Source of the DNA: CAZHPR01 sp964534305 | GTDB lineage: Bacteria; Patescibacteriota; Minisyncoccia; Phycocordibacterales; WO2-35-19 | DNA length: 45,018 bases | Direction of reading: 5' to 3' | Assembly (NCBI GenBank): GCA_964534305.1 | Contig: CAZHPR010000006.1 | Coordinates: forward strand, 1-45,018 | Part shown: positions 33,236 through 40,730 of the stretch, one piece after another | Layout of the letters: each line of letters opens with the position of its first letter | Position numbering within the stretch: the stretch's first letter is position 1 | The notes under the pieces: generated by a model | The model's input: the letters and a program-made list of their open reading frames with translations, nothing else | Databases searched by the model: none | Told to the model about the DNA's origin: nothing | Program-made: the position numbers and the translations under genes

Positions 33236-34567
33236 ATGCTATTATACTATTATTATACAAACAGTAATTACAGAAGAAAATTATCTGATGAGATAGATTA
33301 CATTTATAAATTATACAGCGAATACTATAAAATTAGATTATCAGATGAAAAATCATTGAAGTATACCATAGGGAATTTATTGTTCAATGTATCAAGACTG
33401 GTAATGAACAATCAAGATACTCTGGTGTTCACAAAAGAACGTAAGTTTTTCGATGAAGGTATAAAAGTTAATGGTAAGCAATGTAAAATAAAATTATCTT
33501 ATACATTTTTTAATAAATTGATTGGTGTTTTAAAAGATGAAGGTATGGTTGATGTTGTGTTAGGGGGAGATTTTATTTACCATGAACATATTGACAGTAA
33601 TGGCGAGATTAAGAAAATAGCAACAGGTAAGCGCACAGTTAGTAAAATGGTGGTGAATGAAAAACTGTTGATATTACTTCGAGATAAGACCATTAAATAT
33701 TCAATGGAGAACATTATGATTCTACGTGATGAAGATAAAAATGATTTGCAATATGAACCAACACAGCTTCAATTACAACAAATTCACTTCCTAAAAGGTT
33801 ACAACGAGCACTTGAGCGATTTCAAGTTCCTTGATAAAAATGGTAAATTGATTGCTGAACCGTTCCTTCGTAGGATTTTTAATACTAGTTTCGAGCTGGG
33901 TGGAAGATACTATACCCAGATGGGAGTGATTCAAACTATGGCTCCTGAGGACAGGTTGAAAATCATAGTAGATGGCCGAAAATGTTGTGAGGTAGATGCA
34001 GTAGCGTTGCACCCTAGTATCTTGGCAACAAGAGCTGGCATACATGTGGATTATGACCCTTATGATTTTGAAGTTCCGGCTGAGATTGATTATGAAGCAA
34101 TTGAAAAATATAAAGTTAAGTATGGTAAAGACCAATACGACCCAGTGCGAAATTTAAATAAGATTGCTGTGTTGCTGGCTTTTAACAACAAAACTCGTGG
34201 TGCTGCTCTACAGAGTATTAGTCGTAAGTTGCGCGATGATGCCAATCTTCCAGAAAAAGATCGTATGTATTTTGGTATAAATTTCCTTGACATCAACCAA
34301 CTCTATGCTAATATGGCAAATAGAAACTTGGCAATCAGTGAAAGTTTCGGTAGTAATGCAGGTGCATTTTTGCAATGGTTGGACAGCACTTGGATGGAAC
34401 GTGTTCTGGGCTATATGATACAGCTTAACATTCCAGCAATCCCTGTACACGATAGTATTGTATGTCCAGAAGATTGTGTTGATAACGTTGTTAAAGCAAT
34501 GACATTGGCATATGAACAAAGTTTTGGAAATAGTTATAATTTGAAATTGAAAATTAAGAGATATTAA
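33236..34567 (+). CDS. Diverged family-A-polymerase-like protein
   Basis: A 443-aa protein. The C-terminal half reads like a polymerase palm: ELGGRYYTQ, then a motif A-like CEVDAVALHPSI (D254), a helix LNKIAVLLAFNNKTR where motif B would lie, and a motif C-like IPAIPVHDSIV (H405, D406, S407) as in family A polymerases. The N-terminal 200 residues are helical and possibly winged-helix, with no exonuclease motifs. Similar proteins occur on plasmids and in other mobile elements, without a settled function. SD TGAGGA precedes the ATG. Confidence 0.6.
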   Translation: MLLYYYYTNSNYRRKLSDEIDYIYKLYSEYYKIRLSDEKSLKYTIGNLLFNVSRLVMNNQDTLVFTKERKFFDEGIKVNGKQCKIKLSYTFFNKLIGVLKDEGMVDVVLGGDFIYHEHIDSNGEIKKIATGKRTVSKMVVNEKLLILLRDKTIKYSMENIMILRDEDKNDLQYEPTQLQLQQIHFLKGYNEHLSDFKFLDKNGKLIAEPFLRRIFNTSFELGGRYYTQMGVIQTMAPEDRLKIIVDGRKCCEVDAVALHPSILATRAGIHVDYDPYDFEVPAEIDYEAIEKYKVKYGKDQYDPVRNLNKIAVLLAFNNKTRGAALQSISRKLRDDANLPEKDRMYFGINFLDINQLYANMANRNLAISESFGSNAGAFLQWLDSTWMERVLGYMIQLNIPAIPVHDSIVCPEDCVDNVVKAMTLAYEQSFGNSYNLKLKIKRY

Positions 34568-34576
34568 GGAGAGAAT

Positions 34577-35383
34577 ATGATGGAAGATTTTAAAAACGAA
34601 AATCTATGGTTAATGAAAGGTGATTGCCTTGAAAGAATGAAGGAAATCCCAGACGGCAGTGTGGATATGGTTCTTACTTCACCGCCATACGATGATTTAA
34701 GAGACTATAATGGCTCTTTGGTATGGGGGCCTGATGTGTGGCAAAACGTCATAAATAATATCCAAAGAGTATTGAAAGATGGGGGTGTTTGCGTGTGGGT
34801 GGTTAATGACGCTACAAAAAATGGTAGTGAAACCGGTACGTCTTTTAAGCAGGCACTATACGCTATGTCTGTAGGTTTAAAACTACATGACACAATGATA
34901 TGGGAGAAAAGCACATTCTCTGCCGTTGGTGCGCTTCGGACAAGATACGCTCCTGTTTTCGAATACATGTTTATTTTTGTCAAAGGAAAATTAAAAACTT
35001 TTAACCCTATAAAAGATAAACCAAATAAACACGCAGGTGTAGCACATCACGGTACTGTAAGAAATGCGGACGGCTCAACTAAGGAAGTATCTGGAAAAAA
35101 ACATGGAAAACGTGTAGCGGAATTAGGACAAAGGCATAACGTCTGGCGAATTAACGAAGAAAAATCTTTAAATAAAGACCATCCTGCGGTATTTCCCTTA
35201 GCTTTAGCTGTTGACCATATTTTATCTTGGTCAAACGCTGGTGATACTATTTTAGATATGTTTATGGGTAGCGGAACTACTGGAGTCGCCTGTGTAAACA
35301 CTGGTCGCAATTTCATCGGGATAGAGCTAGATGATAATTATTTTGATATTGCAAAAGATCGTATATTAAATATTAAGGAGTAG
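34577..35383 (+). CDS. Beta-class DNA methyltransferase
   Basis: The catalytic motif TSPPYDD comes first (about residues 35-41) and the SAM-binding motif DMFMGSGTTG near the C terminus, the beta-class order. The SPPY form favours N4-cytosine methylation, although N6-adenine cannot be excluded. The 268-aa length is typical of a solitary phage methylase. It precedes a Mom-like gene by five bases, pointing to a DNA-protection role against restriction. Confidence 0.88.
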   Translation: MMEDFKNENLWLMKGDCLERMKEIPDGSVDMVLTSPPYDDLRDYNGSLVWGPDVWQNVINNIQRVLKDGGVCVWVVNDATKNGSETGTSFKQALYAMSVGLKLHDTMIWEKSTFSAVGALRTRYAPVFEYMFIFVKGKLKTFNPIKDKPNKHAGVAHHGTVRNADGSTKEVSGKKHGKRVAELGQRHNVWRINEEKSLNKDHPAVFPLALAVDHILSWSNAGDTILDMFMGSGTTGVACVNTGRNFIGIELDDNYFDIAKDRILNIKE

Positions 35384-35388
35384 GTTGA

Positions 35389-36009
35389 ATGAAATATGAT
35401 TTTACATTGTGTGATCGGAAAGATATAAAGGAGTTTATAGAAAAGAATCATTATTCTAAATCTATCAATGGAGTTAAAAGTTCTTATTGTTTTTCTATTA
35501 AACTTGAAGACAGTATTGTTGGCGCTTGTTTATTTGGACAAATGAGTACCACGTCTTGGAAAAAATTTGGAGAAAAAGAATCAGATGTATTAGAGCTGCG
35601 AAGGTTGGTTACTTTAGACGAGTGCAAACGGAACACAGAATCTTGGTTTATTGCAAAGTGTATAAAATACCTAAAGAAAAATACTAACGTTAAAGTTCTT
35701 GTATCTTACGCAGATCCTATGCATGGTCATGTTGGTTATGTTTATCAAGCTTCAAATTGGAATTATTTAGGCGAAACACCGAAAGATAAAGGTTACATTG
35801 ATCAGGAAACAGGTAAAGTATACCATTCAAGAGCATTAAGAACAAAATATAAAGGGGAGTATAAACCTTTTGTTGTTAAGCTTAGAAATAAATTAGAACA
35901 GGGTTTACTTCAAACTATTATTCTTGAAGGTAAGCATTGTTATACCTTCAATCTCTATAGTAAGAATATAAACACAATTAAATATCCAAAACTGCAAAAT
36001 AATAAATAA
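35389..36009 (+). CDS. Mom-like DNA modification protein
   Basis: GNAT-fold relative of phage Mu Mom, which converts adenine to N6-carbamoylmethyladenine. Visible elements are EKNHYSKS at the N terminus, ELRRLV, the NTESWFIAKCIKYL helix, and LVSYADPMHGHVGYVYQASNW. The 206-aa length is close to Mom family members. No com-like activator is seen nearby. Its neighbour, a methyltransferase, suggests a joint anti-restriction cassette. Confidence 0.75.
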   Translation: MKYDFTLCDRKDIKEFIEKNHYSKSINGVKSSYCFSIKLEDSIVGACLFGQMSTTSWKKFGEKESDVLELRRLVTLDECKRNTESWFIAKCIKYLKKNTNVKVLVSYADPMHGHVGYVYQASNWNYLGETPKDKGYIDQETGKVYHSRALRTKYKGEYKPFVVKLRNKLEQGLLQTIILEGKHCYTFNLYSKNINTIKYPKLQNNK

Positions 36010-36048
36010 CAGGTACTGTAGAGATGCTTTACGAGATGAGAGGTTAAT

Positions 36049-36516
36049 ATGTTGTGTTGGACAGGAGAACAAATAACTCAACTTGAACCAAACTATGTTT
36101 TTGTCTTCGGTTCTAATCCTGAAGGACGACATGGTGCTGGCGCTGCAAAAGCAGCATTGAAGTTTGGTGCAAAATATGGTGTTGGCAGAGGGTTGCAAGG
36201 ACAAACTTATGCTCTTGTGACAAAGAATCTTAGAGAAGGTTTTGTTGAGAAGTTATCAGATGGAACAACTAAAACTTACTCTAAATCTGGTTATCGTAGC
36301 ATCAGCAAAGAAAATTTGATTGAGAATATAAAAGAGTTTTATGATTGTGCTGAACAAAATAAACATTTGAAGTTCTTTGTTGCTTATAAAGCTGATAGCA
36401 AAAATCTCAATGGATACTCTTCCAAGGAAATGTTTGAGATGTTGACATCATACAAGATTCCTGATAATGTATACTTACATTCAAGTTTTAGAGTATTTGA
36501 GGAGGAAATAAAATGA
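36049..36516 (+). CDS. Macro-domain-like phage protein
   Basis: The N-terminal half holds VFVFGSNPEGRHGAGAAKAA and GVGRGLQGQTYALVTK, a Gly-rich layout also seen in other phage proteins that I associate with ADP-ribose-binding macro-like folds. No experimental role is known to me. With nadR and pnuC on the same arm, a link to NAD or ADP-ribose is a reasonable guess but not shown. Confidence 0.5.
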   Translation: MLCWTGEQITQLEPNYVFVFGSNPEGRHGAGAAKAALKFGAKYGVGRGLQGQTYALVTKNLREGFVEKLSDGTTKTYSKSGYRSISKENLIENIKEFYDCAEQNKHLKFFVAYKADSKNLNGYSSKEMFEMLTSYKIPDNVYLHSSFRVFEEEIK

Positions 36517-36758
36517 ATCGCAGCAAAGGTACTTATATGCAAGGAGTTCAGTATGCCGAAAGCTTACTTGAAAAATACTTAGAGTCAGGAGAAGAACCTT
36601 CTAAAAGGTTTCGTCAGGTTATTCGTACAGGAACAGAACCTTCATACTATTATGACGGAAAAGATTATTGTAATGGATTCTATGACTACATTCATTACTA
36701 CCTTGATAACGAAGAGTTGGTTGTTAATCATTTTAAAGGAGTAGATAGTGAAATTTAA
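36513..36758 (+). CDS. Hypothetical Tyr-rich protein (81 aa)
   Basis: Not recognised. Very rich in Tyr (YYYDGKDY, DYIHYYLDN). The ATG overlaps the preceding stop. Confidence 0.7.
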   Translation: MNRSKGTYMQGVQYAESLLEKYLESGEEPSKRFRQVIRTGTEPSYYYDGKDYCNGFYDYIHYYLDNEELVVNHFKGVDSEI

Positions 36759-37020
36759 AATTTACTACAACAAGAATTTGAAAATGTCAGAAGGTAAACT
36801 TGCAGCTCAAGTTGCACATATTAGCAAAGAGTTTGGTAGAATGACTGAATCTATTCCACAAGAAGATGTGACTATTGTTCTCGGATTAAGTGCAACAAAG
36901 TTTAAAGAAAAAGTTGATGAGTTAATATACTCAGACAATCTTGTTTGGTTTCAAGTTGATGATGGTTTGACAGAGGTTCCAGAAGGAACTATTACAGTTT
37001 GTGGTTTTGTGGAGGAATAA
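36748..37020 (+). CDS. PTH2-type peptidyl-tRNA hydrolase
   Basis: The 90-aa sequence fits the archaeal/eukaryotic-type peptidyl-tRNA hydrolase 2 fold. It has KMSEGKLAAQVAHIS (residues 12-26) with the conserved Lys, Gln and His, and DDGLTEVPEGTITV near the C terminus. It would release peptides from stalled tRNAs or salvage phage tRNAs. The start codon is GTG with AAAGGAG. Slightly shorter than cellular PTH2 (about 115 aa). Confidence 0.7.
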   Translation: MKFKIYYNKNLKMSEGKLAAQVAHISKEFGRMTESIPQEDVTIVLGLSATKFKEKVDELIYSDNLVWFQVDDGLTEVPEGTITVCGFVEE

Positions 37021-37025
37021 CTCTA

Positions 37026-37232
37026 ATGTTAAATCTTGACTTCAATTATGTCTATTGCTGGGATAAAGATCTTCGTGATAAAATGTTTATCACTGAACTT
37101 AAGAAGTACCAAGGATATTATATGGGGTCTGTTGAACATGAGCACAGGAAAGAAGTAAAGAAAGCACTTGACTTTCAGTTAGAGGCTGTTGTACAATATC
37201 TTAAGTTAATTAAAGAAGGAGAACCTAAATGA
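37026..37232 (+). CDS. Hypothetical protein (68 aa)
   Basis: Not recognised. Start MLNLDFNYV at 37026 with GGAGG about 11 bases upstream. Helical, ends in a Lys/Glu tail. Confidence 0.65.
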   Translation: MLNLDFNYVYCWDKDLRDKMFITELKKYQGYYMGSVEHEHRKEVKKALDFQLEAVVQYLKLIKEGEPK

Positions 37233-37393
37233 AATATGGAAAACACTTGACAATTATTAAAGCAATTAGCATTGTAGAAAACATGAATAGATGGAAAGAA
37301 AAGAATAAAGATAAACAGAATGTTCCTCCTGCTGATTATACAAGCTATGCTGTTGCACTTCAGTTACTGAAAGATAGTGGTTTTAATGTTTAA
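37229..37393 (+). CDS. Hypothetical small protein (54 aa)
   Basis: A short frame beginning MKYGKHLTIIKAIS. It overlaps the previous stop as ATGA, has AAGGAG upstream, and ends in KDSGFNV. Helical and basic; not recognised. Confidence 0.7.
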   Translation: MKYGKHLTIIKAISIVENMNRWKEKNKDKQNVPPADYTSYAVALQLLKDSGFNV

Positions 37394-37404
37394 GGAGAAA
37401 ACAA

Positions 37405-37779
37405 ATGAAAAATAGGTTTTTGGTTATTGGTGCATTCTTGGCACTTATTATTTGCGTAGTTGGTGGTTATACTTACTATCAATCTAACCTTGCACATAAA
37501 GAAATATCTACATATCAAATGGAACTCCTAGGTGGAGTTAGTAGCAAGCGGGATTATTGTAATATCCTTGGTTTTACAACATCAGAAGATTCTGAATTAT
37601 ATAAATCTACTATTAGTAAGTTGTATTTTGTAGTAGATGGAAAGAAGCATTATATTACAAGCGAACACTACTACAGCTATGTAGACGAAGGTGTTCAAGT
37701 TTACAATAAAGCTCCTGAACGCAATAATCCATTGCAGGTAGAGATGCTTAAAACCTTCTGTAGCCAAATTGAACAATAA
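37405..37779 (+). CDS. Membrane-anchored or exported protein (124 aa)
   Basis: An N-terminal hydrophobic segment (VIGAFLALIICVVGGYTYY) after MKNRF acts as signal anchor. The rest is a small polar domain with two Cys. Superinfection exclusion or lysis-control roles are possible, but nothing proves them. Confidence 0.7.
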   Translation: MKNRFLVIGAFLALIICVVGGYTYYQSNLAHKEISTYQMELLGGVSSKRDYCNILGFTTSEDSELYKSTISKLYFVVDGKKHYITSEHYYSYVDEGVQVYNKAPERNNPLQVEMLKTFCSQIEQ

Positions 37780-37818
37780 GCGATTAATTTGAGAATTAAA
37801 TTTCAGTAAGGAGGACTT

Positions 37819-38190
37819 ATGCCAGAATATAAAATCACAAAACAATTAATTAAAAAGTTTCAAGATGCTGTTCCTGAAGTTAGGTTGTTAAACGGAGCAA
37901 CAAAACAAGCCTCTGCTACAGTTGTATATGCTAACGGATTTGAATATAAAATTATTGTTGAAAGGGTTGTAAATGATATGGAAGATTATACTTCCAGAAG
38001 AGATTCAGTTGATATGTGGTATCCAACATCGTCTAGGAGTGCCACACGCATTGAAGTACCACAAGAATTGTACTTTGTTGTTGACAAACTCAATATTTTA
38101 GTTCAAACCGAGCAGATCGAAGCAAAGGAGCTAAAACAAGAGTTTGAAAGTCACCTTCAGAAGTTTTATAGTGAGATGGGTTGGAAATAG
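37819..38190 (+). CDS. Hypothetical protein (123 aa)
   Basis: Not recognised. Mixed alpha/beta with a Ser/Arg-rich central loop (TSSRSATRIE). AAGGAGG upstream. Confidence 0.7.
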   Translation: MPEYKITKQLIKKFQDAVPEVRLLNGATKQASATVVYANGFEYKIIVERVVNDMEDYTSRRDSVDMWYPTSSRSATRIEVPQELYFVVDKLNILVQTEQIEAKELKQEFESHLQKFYSEMGWK

Positions 38191-38213
38191 TTTTAATTTT
38201 AAGGGGGTATTGA

Positions 38214-38645
38214 ATGCACAAGTCAAAAGGTAAGTGGGTTGCAAGCCGCAAGGATGTTTGGGATCTGGATTGTACACTCTCACCAATCATTCTGGCAGGC
38301 ATTGTTAAGTTTAAAGAAACAATTATCAAGTCGAAATATTCAGGTGTTCCGTCCTTATTTGTCAAAGGTGAGGATGTAACAGATGAAGAAGTTAAAGAAT
38401 GGCACAATACAATTGACAAAATGATTTATGCTTTTGATAAGGATAACATGCCCTATATTCAAGATTATAATTTTAAGATTAACCTAGAACATGGAGAGAA
38501 AGCTAACGGTTCTACACAAATCTTTTTGAATTGTGATAACGAAGAAGAAAAACAACGGTACTATAAAGATCTTGAAGATCATCAAAAGAAATGTGAAGAA
38601 GGTCGGATGTTGTTTGCAAAATATTATGAAAATTTGTGGTACTAA
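38214..38645 (+). CDS. Hypothetical protein (143 aa)
   Basis: Not recognised. Acidic, helical, with Trp-rich N terminus (SKGKWVASRKDVW). Resembles in composition small T4-like and T5-like early proteins of unknown role. The last gene before the tRNA/RNA unit. Confidence 0.7.
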   Translation: MHKSKGKWVASRKDVWDLDCTLSPIILAGIVKFKETIIKSKYSGVPSLFVKGEDVTDEEVKEWHNTIDKMIYAFDKDNMPYIQDYNFKINLEHGEKANGSTQIFLNCDNEEEKQRYYKDLEDHQKKCEEGRMLFAKYYENLWY

Positions 38646-38657
38646 TCGTTTTAAGTC

Positions 38658-38686
38658 TTGACTCTTTTGTGTTTCTTTGATAAGAT
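38658..38686 (+). promoter_or_regulatory. Promoter of the tRNA/RNA unit (late-type layout, copy 5)
   Basis: TTGACT (38658-38663), 17-base spacer ending TGA, TAAGAT (38681-38686). It starts a non-coding transcript ending at the terminator at 39039-39074. Confidence 0.6.
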
Positions 38687-38692
38687 AATTAC

Positions 38693-38845
38693 ATAGATTT
38701 GAAAATCCTATGAACCTTCTGGAATAGGTTCTTGTTGGTCTCTGTAAGATAAAAGAGAGACTTCTTTAGAATATTTAGCGTTAGATTCCGTTAGTGATGA
38801 TACAACTGGTTTTGTAATCCAACACTAAGTGTTTTAAAGATTTCT
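38693..38845 (+). other. Structured leader upstream of the tRNA gene
   Basis: About 150 bases without a frame but with several inverted repeats: GAACC/GGTTC (38712-38731) and GTCTCT/AGAGAC (38738-38761). A nested stem also pairs TTAGTG with CACTAA around TACAA/TTGTA (about 38790-38830). These may be RNase processing signals or a further small RNA. No tRNA cloverleaf fits here. Confidence 0.4.
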
Positions 38846-38922
38846 GCTCCATTAATGTATGTTGGATCGCATTCCGATCTTCTAAATCGGCAGGACTGGA
38901 TCGTCGCCAGTATGGAGCACCA
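38846..38922 (+). tRNA. tRNA-Arg (anticodon UCU)
   Basis: The cloverleaf is complete. Acceptor GCTCCAT/ATGGAGC, D-arm ATGT/GCAT, anticodon arm CCGAT-CTTCTAA-ATCGG with TCT at the anticodon position after U33, four-base variable loop, T-arm ACTGG/CCAGT, discriminator A and encoded CCA. The T-loop ATCGTCG is abnormal: A54 and U58 instead of U54 and A58. It reads AGA/AGG codons, frequent in AT-rich phages. Confidence 0.85.
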
Positions 38923-38931
38923 ATTTACAAA

Positions 38932-39021
38932 GGCACTGTAGCTTAAGGAAGGCACCGAGATTTATAAACTTGTACACCAGATAAGTGGGTTACTTCGGAT
39001 CGTTACCGAACAGGGCTACCA
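38932..39021 (+). tRNA. Atypical tRNA-like gene with long variable region
   Basis: A 90-base element ending in CCA. Acceptor GGCACTG/CAGGGCT has one mismatch and one G-U, and the T-arm TTCGG/CCGAA is perfect with loop ATCGTTA. The D-arm is GCTT/AGGC with a very short loop. The best anticodon arm (CGAGA/ACTTG) has an A-A mismatch and would give anticodon UAU, but the 21-base variable region does not suit tRNA-Ile. It may be a degenerate tRNA or a tRNA-like RNA. Confidence 0.5.
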
Positions 39022-39038
39022 ATTCAAATTTAACCAAC

Positions 39039-39074
39039 AAGCCTCGTTTCCTCGTGATTCGGGGCTTTTATTTT
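39039..39074 (+). terminator. Rho-independent terminator of the tRNA unit
   Basis: The stem AAGCCTCG/CGGGGCTT (39039-39046, 39060-39067; one G-U) is followed by TTTTATTTTA. It ends the non-coding transcript before the spanin genes. Confidence 0.8.
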
Positions 39075-39096
39075 ATCCACAACAAAAGGAAAACAT

Positions 39097-39501
39097 ATGG
39101 AACTAAAACTCGTACTTGAATTTATTAAAAGATACTGGGCTCAATCTTTGATTGTAATCTTGATGGCAACAATATTTTATCTGAATGTTAGTAATAGCAT
39201 TCTTGAATCAAAACTAGCCCTTGCAGAGCAGAAGGTTGTTCAGATTGAAGAACGTCTTATAGTTAGCAATACTTCTGTTGATCAACTTCAAATGAAATTA
39301 AATGAGCAGAATGTTAAGTTGAAAGAACTATCTGATAAATCTAAAGAAAAACAAGAATCGTTGAAAGAGTTGTTGGACAATGAAAAGCAAAAAGCACAAC
39401 TGGCAAATCAAAATCTGGAAGAGTACCTTAATTCAAAAGAAGGGTTGACAAACAATGAATGCGTTGATACTCTAAAGGAACTGTCAAAGATTGGAGATTA
39501 G
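39097..39501 (+). CDS. i-spanin-like inner-membrane protein
   Basis: An N-terminal transmembrane anchor (SLIVILMATIFYLNV, residues 17-31) is followed by a long Glu/Lys/Leu coiled coil and a Cys near the end. The layout is that of Rz-type i-spanins that link the inner and outer membrane at the last step of lysis. It is followed by a lipoprotein gene fitting the o-spanin. Confidence 0.75.
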   Translation: MELKLVLEFIKRYWAQSLIVILMATIFYLNVSNSILESKLALAEQKVVQIEERLIVSNTSVDQLQMKLNEQNVKLKELSDKSKEKQESLKELLDNEKQKAQLANQNLEEYLNSKEGLTNNECVDTLKELSKIGD

Positions 39502-39594
39502 ATTGTATAGTGTACAATGTTACACATTTAATATCATATGCTCAAGTTATATACAAAAAGAGTACGATTGGTTACTTTTACAAGGAATAAAAAT

Positions 39595-39942
39595 ATGAGA
39601 GACTTAGTTGAAATTTTAAAGAATATATGTATGTGGATTAGGTATCTACTGACACCAGTTAATATTGTTATCGTGTTACTATTTGCTTTGTTGATTTTGT
39701 CAGGATGCACATCTAAACCAGAACCTGCTGTGAAGGTAGTTGTACAAGAAATGAAAGTCCCAATTACACTACCATGTATTGATAAATCTGACTTGCCTGC
39801 TAGAACAGACTATGTTACCATCAATATCAAGAAAAGTGATAACCCAGTTGTGAAGGTTAGAAAGATGTATAAGTTGGTACAACAGCAAGACGGATATATT
39901 GGTGTGCTTGAGAAAGCATTGAATGGCTGTAGTAAAGAATAA
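39595..39942 (+). CDS. o-spanin-like outer-membrane lipoprotein
   Basis: A signal peptide ends in a lipobox, LILSGC, with the lipidated Cys near residue 38. The mature part is about 78 residues, with a helical C terminus and two further Cys. This is the Rz1-like partner of the upstream i-spanin. The start at 39595 (MRDLVEIL) follows AAGGA, and the 39538 start has no site. The genes are sequential rather than embedded. Confidence 0.75.
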   Translation: MRDLVEILKNICMWIRYLLTPVNIVIVLLFALLILSGCTSKPEPAVKVVVQEMKVPITLPCIDKSDLPARTDYVTINIKKSDNPVVKVRKMYKLVQQQDGYIGVLEKALNGCSKE

Positions 39943-39954
39943 GGAGAATAGATT

Positions 39955-40155
39955 ATGAATATTGAAGATGTCAAAATGTTGGCCTACAATAAACTTATTG
40001 AATCTGTTAAGGATAAAAACATTGGGTATGGACATATAAGTTCAAAACTTATTACCGATATTCAGTTAAACTATCTTAAGCGAAATTATCTTGTGGTTAA
40101 TACTGGAAGGTTTGGCGGAAGTATTGGGACATTCTACATGATTTGTAAAGTTTAG
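39955..40155 (+). CDS. Hypothetical protein (66 aa)
   Basis: Not recognised. AAGGAG upstream; Gly-rich C terminus. Located directly after the o-spanin. Confidence 0.65.
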   Translation: MNIEDVKMLAYNKLIESVKDKNIGYGHISSKLITDIQLNYLKRNYLVVNTGRFGGSIGTFYMICKV

Positions 40156-40182
40156 TATTAAACATAATCAAGGAGAAACATT

Positions 40183-40482
40183 GTGAGTATGCATAAAATT
40201 GAATTGACAGAGTGGGAACGAGAAGGGCTTGAGTTACATAGGTTGCCTATTGGAAAACCTAGTCAACTAAGTGACACATTTAGGGCAGGTGTTCAGTTTG
40301 CAACAAGAAAAAGCAATGAAACCATCATTGACCTTGCTAAACGCAATTGTGCATTACAAGCTAAAATTGATGCACTGATGCTAGAATTCTGTCCTGAAGA
40401 GATGTCCCAAGAACAAATTGAACGTTGGGCAGAAAATCAAGCCGTTAGTACATACGCTACTAAGGGCAACCTATGCCTTTAA
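40183..40482 (+). CDS. Hypothetical protein with GTG start (99 aa)
   Basis: Not recognised. GTG at 40183 has AAGGAG seven bases upstream; an ATG follows two codons later. Helical, with a Glu-rich motif near the C terminus. Confidence 0.7.
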   Translation: MSMHKIELTEWEREGLELHRLPIGKPSQLSDTFRAGVQFATRKSNETIIDLAKRNCALQAKIDALMLEFCPEEMSQEQIERWAENQAVSTYATKGNLCL

Positions 40483-40730
40483 AATCAGAGATACATTGTC
40501 CAACATCAGGTAACGCTAAGAAAGTGACGGTAGAAGATTCTATGGAGCGGTTAGCAAGAAGAGAATTAAGGAAAAAGATGAAACTAGAACAAAATAATAT
40601 TGTTATTACAACAGGAGACGATGTTTCGGATGTAGTGTGGGCACAAGAAAAACTAGACGAACTTCAACGTGTAGTTGACAAGATCAAACAAGAAGAGAGA
40701 AACTGTGAAAATGAATTATTGCAAGATTAA
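40473..40730 (+). CDS. Hypothetical helical protein (85 aa)
   Basis: Not recognised. Arg/Lys/Glu-rich helices. Overlaps both neighbours by short stretches. Confidence 0.6.
   Translation: MPLKSEIHCPTSGNAKKVTVEDSMERLARRELRKKMKLEQNNIVITTGDDVSDVVWAQEKLDELQRVVDKIKQEERNCENELLQD

Noticed and set aside
33236..34567. Reverse transcriptase (retron or DRT type)
   Set aside because: No YxDD motif. The motifs seen match family A polymerases, not reverse transcriptases.
38780..38836. Third tRNA upstream of tRNA-Arg
   Set aside because: The nested hairpin has no acceptor, anticodon loop or T-arm arrangement.
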